This document shows, piece by piece, positions 25,670 through 32,964 of a stretch of 42,509 nucleotides of DNA. Source of the stretch: Lachnospiraceae bacterium (GTDB lineage: Bacteria; Bacillota; Clostridia; Lachnospirales; Lachnospiraceae). The DNA lies in contig JAFTWX010000047.1 of assembly GCA_017465095.1 (NCBI GenBank), positions 1-42,509 on the forward strand. The letters run 5' to 3'. The notes under the pieces were generated by a model, which ran no database searches, had not been told where the DNA came from, and was given only the letters and a program-made list of their open reading frames with translations. Position 1 is the first letter of the stretch; each line of letters begins with the position of its first letter. The position numbers and the translations under genes are program-made.

Positions 25670-25993
25670 TTGATCAGTTCAGATGTAATGCGAGGATACA
25701 ATGACATGCTGATTTTGTATCTGGTGTACGACAGTCCGTCTTACGGATATGAGATATCAAAGCAGATTAGGGAGATGTCGCAGGGATTATATGTGATGAA
25801 GGAAACTACGTTGTATTCTGCTTTCAGCCGATTGGAAAAACTGCAATATATCGAGGCGTTTTACGGAGATGAGTCCGGCGGAAAACGAAGGACGTATTAC
25901 CGCATCACGGAGGCAGGAAAAAATTATTATCAGGAAAAATGTATCGAGTGGGGCGAGATACAGCAGGTAGTAGAAAAATTTATTCGCAAGTGA
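25670..25993 (+). CDS. PadR-family transcriptional regulator
   Basis: A 107-residue winged-helix regulator of the PadR family: MLILYLVYDSPSYGYEISKQIREMSQGLYVMKETTLYSAFSRLEKLQYIEAFYGDESGGKRRTYYRITEAGKNYYQ. It starts with TTG at 25670, supported by GAGAGGAG about 10 nt upstream; the next ATG (25688) has no site. The upstream region holds several inverted copies of TGTCGTAGTA that are likely its own operator. It is followed 13 nt later by the HAAS-domain membrane protein, a common Firmicutes pairing. Confidence 0.92.
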   Translation: MISSDVMRGYNDMLILYLVYDSPSYGYEISKQIREMSQGLYVMKETTLYSAFSRLEKLQYIEAFYGDESGGKRRTYYRITEAGKNYYQEKCIEWGEIQQVVEKFIRK

Positions 25994-26006
25994 GGAGAAT
26001 GTGGGA

Positions 26007-26981
26007 ATGGAAACAATTAAAAATTATTTGGAAAATATGTTTATGCATGTAAAAAGTACTCCGGAAGTGGAAAAGGCAAAGGCAGAGCTTCTTTCCATGA
26101 TGGAGGATAAGTATGAGGAACTGAAAGGTGAAGGCAAATCGGAAAATGAAGCAATCGGAATTGTGATTTCAGAGTTCGGCAATTTGGATGAGCTTGCCGG
26201 TGAGCTCGGAATTGAAGAAAATGTTGCTGACAGCATTGAGACAGAAGGGATTCATGTGACCCTTGAGGAGGCAAAAGAGTATTGCAAAGAGCAGGCAAAA
26301 GCCGGTATCCGTTACGGAATTGCGTCTATGCTCTGTGTTCTGTCTCCGATGCTGCTGATTCTTATGGGCGGCTTACAGGAGGAACATGGATTTGCGGAGG
26401 GAATTGTTGTGGCAGGCGGTTTGATTCCGCTGCTGTTGATTATAGCATGCGCCGTGGCGATTTTTATTGTTACCGGAATTTCCATGGATAAATATGAAAA
26501 GTATGAGAAGGAAGTTCTGTTTCTCGATTATGCGACCAAGCAGTTTGTGGAAGCGCAGAGAGAGGCCGGAAAACTTATGTTTGCCCTGCAGATTGCATTT
26601 GGCGTATTCCTTTGTATCGTGGCGGTTGTTCCGCTTCTGATTGTGGGAAGTATGGAGCTTGCATCCGACATGCCGTGTGTGCTTTGCGTGCTTGTCATGT
26701 TGGCAATTATCAGTGTGGCTGTATTTTTCTTTGTCTCAGCGGGAACCAAATCCGATGCATACCATGTTCTTTTGCAGGAGGAGGAATATCGCGCGGACAG
26801 AAAACGCAAGGGAAGCCCGCTCCAGATTTTTGACTCCATTTACTGGCCGGTTGTGACACTCATTTATCTGGCGTGGAGTTTTCTTACGATGCAGTGGCAT
26901 ATCACATGGGTTATCTGGCCGGTGGCAGGTGTGCTCAGTGCTGTAATTGAGGCGATTATCCGTGCGGTTTCAAGAGAATAA
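26007..26981 (+). CDS. HAAS-domain (permease-prefix) membrane protein
   Basis: A 324-residue protein. Residues 1-75 are the all-helical HAAS/permease-prefix-type domain (METIKNYLENMFMHVKSTPEVEKAKAELLSMMEDKYEELKGEGKSENEAIGIVISEFGNLDELAGELG). About six membrane segments follow from residue 105 on (GIASMLCVLSPMLLILMGG, VVAGGLIPLLLIIACAVAIFIVTG, ALQIAFGVFLCIVAVVPLLIVG, VLCVLVMLAIISVAVFFF, then two near the C-terminus). GAGGAG is 9 nt from ATG 26007 and only 3 nt from the GTG at 26001, deciding the start. It is paired with padR; such pairs are thought to respond to membrane or envelope stress, but the ligand is unknown. Confidence 0.88.
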   Translation: METIKNYLENMFMHVKSTPEVEKAKAELLSMMEDKYEELKGEGKSENEAIGIVISEFGNLDELAGELGIEENVADSIETEGIHVTLEEAKEYCKEQAKAGIRYGIASMLCVLSPMLLILMGGLQEEHGFAEGIVVAGGLIPLLLIIACAVAIFIVTGISMDKYEKYEKEVLFLDYATKQFVEAQREAGKLMFALQIAFGVFLCIVAVVPLLIVGSMELASDMPCVLCVLVMLAIISVAVFFFVSAGTKSDAYHVLLQEEEYRADRKRKGSPLQIFDSIYWPVVTLIYLAWSFLTMQWHITWVIWPVAGVLSAVIEAIIRAVSRE

Positions 26982-26982
26982 T

Positions 26983-27047
26983 TGTCGATAAATCACACGA
27001 TAGACAGAAAAAATCCATAATAATGTCGAAATTGACACTATCGGACA
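26983..27047 (+). promoter_or_regulatory. Two 24-bp TGTCGA...GACA repeats upstream of the XRE gene
   Basis: Positions 26983-27006 and 27024-27047 both begin TGTCGA and end GACA with 24 bp each and a 41-bp start-to-start distance. They are candidate operators for the XRE regulator that follows. Confidence 0.45.
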
Positions 27048-27053
27048 TACACT

Positions 27054-27082
27054 TTGGCAAAATAATCCTTTAAAATAATAGA
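27054..27082 (+). promoter_or_regulatory. Candidate XRE gene promoter
   Basis: TTGGCA (27054-27059), 17-bp spacer, TAATAG (27077-27082), just downstream of the paired repeats. Confidence 0.5.
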
Positions 27083-27104
27083 AAATATTGGAAGGAGCCG
27101 AGGT

Positions 27105-27518
27105 ATGAACAGGGAGATTGTCGGGACAAATGTCAGGCTGGCAAGGGTCAGGAGTAATCTGACGCAGGAACAGCTTGCAGAAAAGGCCGATATTTCCTCA
27201 TCTTATCTGAGTGCGATTGAACGAGGGAAGCAATCAGTCAGCTTAGAATATATGAATCGCATTGCGGATGCGTTGAGGGTCCCGGTAGCCAATTTGCTTG
27301 TCCGTGAGGGGACGGAGAGTTACGGTGTACACAGCGGGACAGAGAAACACGATATGTTTGATAGGGAAGAGGGAGAGCTTGTCACGAGGCGGAAAAGGTT
27401 AAATCAGATTAACGAGATGCTTTCCGGTTGCGGTGACAGGGAATTGCAGATCGTTCAGGAAGAGATTTCCTTACTGATAAATAAATTTCGGTACTTTGAT
27501 GAAAAAGGAAACCGATAA
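27105..27518 (+). CDS. XRE-family transcriptional regulator
   Basis: A 137-residue DNA-binding protein with an N-terminal helix-turn-helix (residues 8-62: VRLARVRSNLTQEQLAEKADISSSYLSAIERGKQSVSLEYMNRIADALRV), of the XRE/Cro type. A charged 70-residue C-terminal region ending in a helix (RELQIVQEEISLLINKFR) may mediate dimerisation. GGAAGGAG precedes ATG 27105. Paired upstream repeats suggest autoregulation. A terminator follows at once, so it is a single-gene unit. Confidence 0.9.
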   Translation: MNREIVGTNVRLARVRSNLTQEQLAEKADISSSYLSAIERGKQSVSLEYMNRIADALRVPVANLLVREGTESYGVHSGTEKHDMFDREEGELVTRRKRLNQINEMLSGCGDRELQIVQEEISLLINKFRYFDEKGNR

Positions 27519-27520
27519 CA

Positions 27521-27567
27521 AAAACACAGCGTTTGGATATTTACATGTTCAAACTCTGTGTTTTTTT
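27521..27567 (+). terminator. Terminator of the XRE gene
   Basis: AAAACACAG (27521-27529) with GTTTG pairs with CAAAC and CTGTGTTTT (27550-27564), one mismatch, followed by a run of seven T. Confidence 0.85.
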
Positions 27568-27625
27568 ATTTCGGAAAGATTCTTCGGGGCGCGGTATTTC
27601 TTCCAAAGGAAAGCGAGGAGAAGGT

Positions 27626-28450
27626 ATGACATTGTGGGATTTGTATGAAAAGAGCAAAAGAGAAGTGAGGGTGGCGGGAAAAGTGCAGGAAGTGGGGGAT
27701 TTTCGCCAGGTGTCGTTGGTTGTTATCGGGAAAATTCTGAGAGAATGTTTCTGCCCGGAAATTGAATTTGAGGAAGGAGAAGAGGAGATTTCGTTTGAGC
27801 GGATTTGGCATTTGGTCTGTGAATATCACGAGAAGGGGAGAGGGAAGCCTTTCGGAGCGCCTGAACTTAGAACCGTACGGTACCCTGATTTTGATATGGA
27901 AAAAAGGCCGGTATATTTTGCGGACGGAAGCCGGGTGGAAAGAAGTTCGTTGACGGAAGAGGATGTGATTGATTTTTTTTATTACCGCAAAATTTGTTGT
28001 AAAAAGAGGAGAATGGATCATGGAATTGCAGGCGGTCTTCTTTTGTATCAGAATTTTTATGCAGAGGAAGCGGGGGAGTGTGGCGGAATTGCCAACTATG
28101 CAGCAATTACGCTCGTGTGCCACAATGCGTTTGCAAAAAACAGGGAGGGAATATGCAGCTGTGTCCGCGAAGATCCCTTGCTTTGTCTGCTTTTGCTGGC
28201 GGAGGCCATGGGTGTTGTTTGTTTTCATCGGGGCAGTTTAAACCGCGGGGCGATGAAAAGATTATTCGGCGCCCTGGGGATGGAGCCGGCGCCGGGCAGT
28301 TTGACTCTTTTTGTGAATCCGGATGTAATTCCGTTTGCGGATTATGCGGAGAAGCTGCATTGTATAGCGATAAAAACAGGAATTTGTGTATCAACGGATG
28401 AAAAAAATTATAAAATACACATAAAGGATGTAAACTCTGACGATTATTGA
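27626..28450 (+). CDS. Unrecognised 274-residue protein
   Basis: I do not recognise this family. The protein has no signal peptide. Residues 1-140 are mixed charged (TLWDLYEKSKREVRVAGKVQEVGDFRQVSLVVIGKILRECF..., with an EEGEEE acidic patch); residues 140-274 are richer in Cys, Ala, Gly and Leu (YRKICCKKRRMDHGIAGGLLLYQNFYAEEAGECGGIANYAAITLVCHNAFAKN, then CSCVREDPLLCLLLLAEAMGVVCF). About 12 cysteines are visible but no CxxC metal site is evident. GAGGAG precedes ATG 27626. Its stop overlaps the -35 of the relA promoter. It sits between the XRE gene terminator and relA, so it has its own unit; no promoter was clear. Confidence 0.6.
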   Translation: MTLWDLYEKSKREVRVAGKVQEVGDFRQVSLVVIGKILRECFCPEIEFEEGEEEISFERIWHLVCEYHEKGRGKPFGAPELRTVRYPDFDMEKRPVYFADGSRVERSSLTEEDVIDFFYYRKICCKKRRMDHGIAGGLLLYQNFYAEEAGECGGIANYAAITLVCHNAFAKNREGICSCVREDPLLCLLLLAEAMGVVCFHRGSLNRGAMKRLFGALGMEPAPGSLTLFVNPDVIPFADYAEKLHCIAIKTGICVSTDEKNYKIHIKDVNSDDY

Positions 28451-28475
28451 CGAATTATTTATTTGATAATATAAT
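28447..28475 (+). promoter_or_regulatory. relA promoter
   Basis: TTGACG (28447-28452), 17-bp spacer, TATAAT (28470-28475). The -35 overlaps the stop codon of the previous gene. Confidence 0.85.
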
Positions 28476-28516
28476 CGGTAATATGGGAAATGAAAGAAAA
28501 TTGACGGAGTGAGCGT

Positions 28517-30835
28517 ATGGAAAACAAGGCAGCAGAAACACAAATATCGCCTCAAAAACGGACAGAAGTGGTAATTGATGACGGTCATATTCAGGCGATG
28601 GCCGAATTTCAGGAGCCGCAGGAGTTATATCGTGATTTGATTGCCCGTGTGAAAAAATATCATCCGAGTGATGATATTTCGCTGATTGAGAAGGCGTATC
28701 GGATTGCAGATGAGGCACATAAAGACCAGGTGCGAAAATCAGGAGAGCCTTATATTATACATCCGCTTTGCGTTGCGATTATTCTTGCTGAGCTGGAGAT
28801 GGATAAGGAAACGATTGTGGCAGGACTTCTTCATGATGTGGTAGAGGATACAATTATGACCGCAGAGGAGATCACGGAGCAGTTCGGGGATGATGTTTCA
28901 CTTCTTGTAGATGGTGTGACAAAGCTGGGACAGCTGCAGTACGAAGGAGATAAACTGGAAGTACAGGCAGAAAATCTCCGTAAAATGTTCCTTGCCATGG
29001 CCAAGGATATCCGCGTCATTATTATTAAACTGGCCGACCGGCTTCACAATATGCGTACGCTCAAGCATATGAAACCGGAAAAGCAGCAGGAAAAAGCCCG
29101 TGAGACCATGGATATTTATGCGCCGATTGCACAGCGTCTCGGTATCATGAAATTAAAGGTCGAGCTGGATGACCTTTCCCTGAAATATTTACAGCCGGAC
29201 GTATATTACGATTTGGTGGATAAGATTGCTGTCCGCAAGACAAAGCGCGAGCAGTATGTGCAGGAAATTGTAGATGAAGTGAGTGCGCACATTACCAACG
29301 CCGGAATTGAGGCAAAGATTGACGGACGTGTGAAGCATTTCTTCAGTATATACAAAAAGATGAAAAACCAAAACAAGACCATTGACCAGATTTATGACTT
29401 GTTTGCGGTTCGTATCATTGTAGATACCGTGAAGGACTGCTATGCAGCCCTCGGCGTTATCCATGAGATTTATAAGCCGATTCCGGGGCGTTTTAAAGAC
29501 TATATTGCCATGCCGAAGGAAAATATGTACCAGTCTCTTCACACGACACTGATCGGACATTCCGGACAGCCGTTTGAGATACAGATCCGTACGTATGAAA
29601 TGCACAAGACGGCGGAATACGGTATTGCCGCCCATTGGAAATACAAGGAAGCTGCGGACGGAAAGAAGGTAAAAACCAACGAATCCGAGGAGGAGAAGCT
29701 TTCCTGGCTGAAGCAGATTTTGGAATGGCAGAGAGACATGTCCGACAACAGAGAGTTTATGAATCTCTTAAAGAGCGATTTGGATTTGTTCTCTGACAGT
29801 GTATATTGTTTTACGCCGACCGGTGATGTGAAATCCCTTCCGGTTGGATCTACACCGATTGATTTTGCGTACAGCGTGCACTCTGCAGTCGGAAATCATA
29901 TGGTGGGAGCCCGCGTGAACGGAAAACTGGTGGCTATCGATTATGAAATCAGCAACGGTGACCGTGTGGAGATTCTTACCAGCCAAAATTCCAGCGGCCC
30001 AAGCCGTGACTGGTTGAAGCTTGTAAAGTCAACCCAGGCAAAAAACAAAATCAACCAGTGGTTCAAGTTGCAGTTTAAGGATGAAAATATTATAAAAGGA
30101 CGCGAGCTTCTCCTTGTGTATTGTAAGGCGAAGTCCATCAACCAGACGGAGGTTATGCGACCGGAATATATGGAAGCCACCATGAGAAAATTCGGTTTCC
30201 ATGACTGGGAAGCTCTTTTGGCTGCTGTCGGACACGGCGGATTGAAAGAGGGACAGGTCGTTAACAAGATGAAGGAACTGTACGACCGTGAGCATCCGAA
30301 GACCGTAAGCGACGATGAAGTTATGCAGATGGTGGAGGAAAATGCGGCGAAGCAGATGCTTCCGAAATCCAAGACAGCCAGCGGAATTATTGTAAAAGGC
30401 GTGGACGATGTGGCGGTACGTTTCTCCAAATGCTGCTCGCCGGTACCGGGAGATGAGATTGTCGGATTTGTCACAAGAGGGCGCGGTATCTCCATTCACA
30501 GAACCGACTGTGTCAATATAATTAATCTTCCGGAACTTGACAGAACACGTTTGATTGATGCCGAGTGGCAGGAAGACAGCATAGCAGGAAACGGAAAATA
30601 TCTTGCAGAGATTATCATTTATGCAAACAACCGAAACGGACTGCTTGCGGATGTTTCCAGAGCTTTGACGGAGAAAAATATTGATATTATAAGTCTGAAT
30701 ACGAGACTCAGTAAAAAAGGTCTGGCTTCTATGTCGGTGGCATTTGAAATCAGTTCCAAAAACGAGCTGAATCGTATTATCGATAAGTTGAGCAATGTAG
30801 ATAGTGTAGTAAGTATTGAACGAACGACGGGGTGA
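28517..30835 (+). CDS. relA: Bifunctional (p)ppGpp synthetase/hydrolase (RSH)
   Basis: A 772-residue stringent-response enzyme with all RelA/SpoT domains: HD hydrolase (HPLCVAIILAELEMDKETIVAGLLHDVVEDT), synthetase (FFSIYKKMKNQ..., RFKDYIAMPKENMYQSLHTTLIG), TGS (CFTPTGDVKSLPVGSTPIDFAYSVH), a zinc-finger-like region (KCCSPVPGDEIVGFVTRGRGISIH) and a C-terminal ACT domain. The RFKD form in the synthetase is typical of enzymes with both activities. Length is normal for a long RSH. The TGA stop is inside an intrinsic terminator stem (30828-30846). MBL-fold and hemZ genes follow. Confidence 0.96.
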   Translation: MENKAAETQISPQKRTEVVIDDGHIQAMAEFQEPQELYRDLIARVKKYHPSDDISLIEKAYRIADEAHKDQVRKSGEPYIIHPLCVAIILAELEMDKETIVAGLLHDVVEDTIMTAEEITEQFGDDVSLLVDGVTKLGQLQYEGDKLEVQAENLRKMFLAMAKDIRVIIIKLADRLHNMRTLKHMKPEKQQEKARETMDIYAPIAQRLGIMKLKVELDDLSLKYLQPDVYYDLVDKIAVRKTKREQYVQEIVDEVSAHITNAGIEAKIDGRVKHFFSIYKKMKNQNKTIDQIYDLFAVRIIVDTVKDCYAALGVIHEIYKPIPGRFKDYIAMPKENMYQSLHTTLIGHSGQPFEIQIRTYEMHKTAEYGIAAHWKYKEAADGKKVKTNESEEEKLSWLKQILEWQRDMSDNREFMNLLKSDLDLFSDSVYCFTPTGDVKSLPVGSTPIDFAYSVHSAVGNHMVGARVNGKLVAIDYEISNGDRVEILTSQNSSGPSRDWLKLVKSTQAKNKINQWFKLQFKDENIIKGRELLLVYCKAKSINQTEVMRPEYMEATMRKFGFHDWEALLAAVGHGGLKEGQVVNKMKELYDREHPKTVSDDEVMQMVEENAAKQMLPKSKTASGIIVKGVDDVAVRFSKCCSPVPGDEIVGFVTRGRGISIHRTDCVNIINLPELDRTRLIDAEWQEDSIAGNGKYLAEIIIYANNRNGLLADVSRALTEKNIDIISLNTRLSKKGLASMSVAFEISSKNELNRIIDKLSNVDSVVSIERTTG

Positions 30836-30852
30836 TTCTCACCCCGTTTTTT
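30828..30852 (+). terminator. relA terminator
   Basis: CGGGGTG (30828-30834), loop ATTCT, CACCCCG (30840-30846), six T. The stop codon TGA (30833-30835) is within the left arm. Confidence 0.88.
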
Positions 30853-30869
30853 CGGAAATGGAGGTAAAA

Positions 30870-31493
30870 ATGAAAATCGGAAGAATTACGCTGGGCGTTT
30901 GCATGACGAATTGCTATTTTTTATATGAAGAAGGAAAAAACGAAGTTATTTTTGTTGATCCGGCAGATCACGGAGAAGGGATATATGATAAGCTGAAAGA
31001 GGCCGGATTTTCCGTGGCAGGTATTTTGCTTACCCATGCACATTATGATCATATGGGAAGTGCCGACAAACTTCGCGAGTTATCCGGTGCTAAGATTTAT
31101 GCCTGCGAAGCAGAGCGCAAATTGTGCGAGGACGCGGATGTGAATCTTTCTACTATGTTCGGACGCAAATGTACCATTGCGCCGGATGTATATTTGAAAG
31201 ACGGCGAGGAGGTAACCATCGCCGGAATGAAATTTAAAATGATTGCAACGCCGGGACATACCATCGGAAGCTGTTGCTATTATTTTGAGGAGGAAGGAAT
31301 GCTGATCAGCGGTGATACCCTGTTTTTGGAATCCACCGGGCGCACGGATTTCCCGACGGGAAGCACGTCGTCCATCGTGCGTTCCATCAAGGAGAAATTA
31401 TTTGTTTTGCCGGAGGATACCAAAGTGTATCCGGGACATAACGATGCGACGACCATCGGTCATGAGAAAAAATACAATCCGTTTGTTCAGTAG
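30870..31493 (+). CDS. MBL-fold metallo-hydrolase (glyoxalase II-like)
   Basis: A 207-residue metallo-beta-lactamase-fold enzyme. It has LTHAHYDHMG (two-metal motif HxHxDH), TPGHTIGSCCYYF, SGDTLFLESTGRTDFPTGS and KVYPGHNDATTIG, as in short glyoxalase II-like hydrolases. ATG 30870 is preceded by GGAGG; a longer frame starts inside the terminator. hemZ begins 8 nt after its stop, so they form an operon that often follows relA in Clostridia. A thioester hydrolase activity is likely by family; the substrate is not shown. Confidence 0.9.
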   Translation: MKIGRITLGVCMTNCYFLYEEGKNEVIFVDPADHGEGIYDKLKEAGFSVAGILLTHAHYDHMGSADKLRELSGAKIYACEAERKLCEDADVNLSTMFGRKCTIAPDVYLKDGEEVTIAGMKFKMIATPGHTIGSCCYYFEEEGMLISGDTLFLESTGRTDFPTGSTSSIVRSIKEKLFVLPEDTKVYPGHNDATTIGHEKKYNPFVQ

Positions 31494-31501
31494 GAGAATC
31501 T

Positions 31502-32944
31502 ATGTTACTTGTTGAAATAAATGAGCCGAAATGGGAATATGATGTGCATTCGCTTGTGAAAGCGTTTTATCCGGAGCATACGGTGAAGGTCCTTTCGCCG
31601 GAGCAGGGAGCGCAGCCGGAAGGGGGCGAAAGTTGCCCGGCGGCAATCCGGATTTGTCACACGGCAGATGAGGTTTCTGTCTGCTTCGACGGCAAAGAAG
31701 CTGTAAAGCACCGGTGGGAGAGAGAACCGGAGAGGCGAAAAAATGAATTTAAGCGTTTCTTTTATCAGTGCCTGGCTGCGGAGTGCGGAAAAGAATTGCC
31801 TTGGGGCAACCTTACGGGAATACGGCCGACCAAAATCGCCATGGGTATGATAGAGGATGGGGCTTCCAAAGAAGATGTATTTGCGATGTTCGAGGGAGAA
31901 CATTTTGTGAGCCGCGAGAAGACGGAGTTAGCCTACGATATCGCGCAGAGAGAACGAGAGATTCTGTCTTCGCTTCATTATAAAGACGGATACAGCTTAT
32001 ACATCGGAATTCCGTTTTGTCCGTCCACCTGTCTGTACTGTTCGTTTACTTCGTATCCGATCGGCGCTTACAAAAAGCGTGTGGAGGAATACGTCGACTG
32101 TGTCATCAAAGAGATGAGAGAGACAGCCTGTATGATGGCCGGAAAAATACTGGATACGGTTTATATCGGAGGAGGAACGCCGACGACACTTTCGCCGGAG
32201 CAGCTGGACCGTCTGATTACGAGCCTGAAAGAGATTTTCGATTTTTCTACTGTGCAGGAGTTTACGGTGGAGGCAGGAAGAGCCGACAGTATCACGGAAG
32301 AAAAATTACAGGTGCTGTATCGGCATGGCGTGAGCCGTATTTCGGTCAATCCGCAGACGATGAAGGAGGAGACGCTCCGCAGCATCGGTCGTGCGGCCAC
32401 GGCGGCGCAGACAGTGGAAGCATATAAGATGGCACGTAAGTGCGGGTTCGACAATATCAACATGGATATTATTTTGGGGCTTCCGGGGGAAGAAGAGGCT
32501 GACGTGCAGGCGACAATTGACCGGATCTGCGAGCTGGAACCGGATAGCCTGACCGTACATTCTTTGGCGGTGAAACGTGCATCCAAGCTTCGGAGGTTTA
32601 TTGAGGAAAACGGAATGGATATGCTTGTGAATACGGATGCGACGATGATGATTGCTGCACAGGGGGCAGCATCCATGGACATGAATCCGTACTATTTGTA
32701 TCGCCAGAAAAATATGTCGGGAAATTTTGAAAATGTCGGTTATGCAAAGGAAGGCAAGGCCGGAATTTATAATATTCTGATTATGGAAGAGGTGCAGACC
32801 ATTGTGGCGCTCGGCGCCGGTTCCATCACGAAACGGGTGTTTGAGGACGGACGCATTGAGCGGTGTGATAATGTAAAAGATGTGTCATTGTATATCGAAA
32901 AAATCGATGAGATGATAGAGCGAAAAAGGGAATTATTCAGATAG
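31502..32944 (+). CDS. hemZ: Radical SAM coproporphyrinogen III dehydrogenase-like protein
   Basis: A 480-residue HemN/HemW-superfamily radical SAM enzyme of the HemZ type. An N-terminal region of about 150 residues specific to HemZ precedes the radical SAM core: IGIPFCPSTCLYCSF (CxxxCxxC cluster motif), TVYIGGGTPTTLSPEQL, TVEAGRADSIT, RISVNPQTM and NINMDIILGLPGE. A HemN-type C-terminal domain follows (MNPYYLYRQKNMSGNFENVGYAKEGKAGIYNILIMEE). The usual role is oxygen-independent oxidation in haem synthesis or another radical reaction; no haem genes are next to it, so the true substrate is uncertain. AGGAG overlaps the upstream stop. Confidence 0.9.
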   Translation: MLLVEINEPKWEYDVHSLVKAFYPEHTVKVLSPEQGAQPEGGESCPAAIRICHTADEVSVCFDGKEAVKHRWEREPERRKNEFKRFFYQCLAAECGKELPWGNLTGIRPTKIAMGMIEDGASKEDVFAMFEGEHFVSREKTELAYDIAQREREILSSLHYKDGYSLYIGIPFCPSTCLYCSFTSYPIGAYKKRVEEYVDCVIKEMRETACMMAGKILDTVYIGGGTPTTLSPEQLDRLITSLKEIFDFSTVQEFTVEAGRADSITEEKLQVLYRHGVSRISVNPQTMKEETLRSIGRAATAAQTVEAYKMARKCGFDNINMDIILGLPGEEEADVQATIDRICELEPDSLTVHSLAVKRASKLRRFIEENGMDMLVNTDATMMIAAQGAASMDMNPYYLYRQKNMSGNFENVGYAKEGKAGIYNILIMEEVQTIVALGAGSITKRVFEDGRIERCDNVKDVSLYIEKIDEMIERKRELFR

Positions 32945-32964
32945 GAAAGATAAGGGGAATTCAT

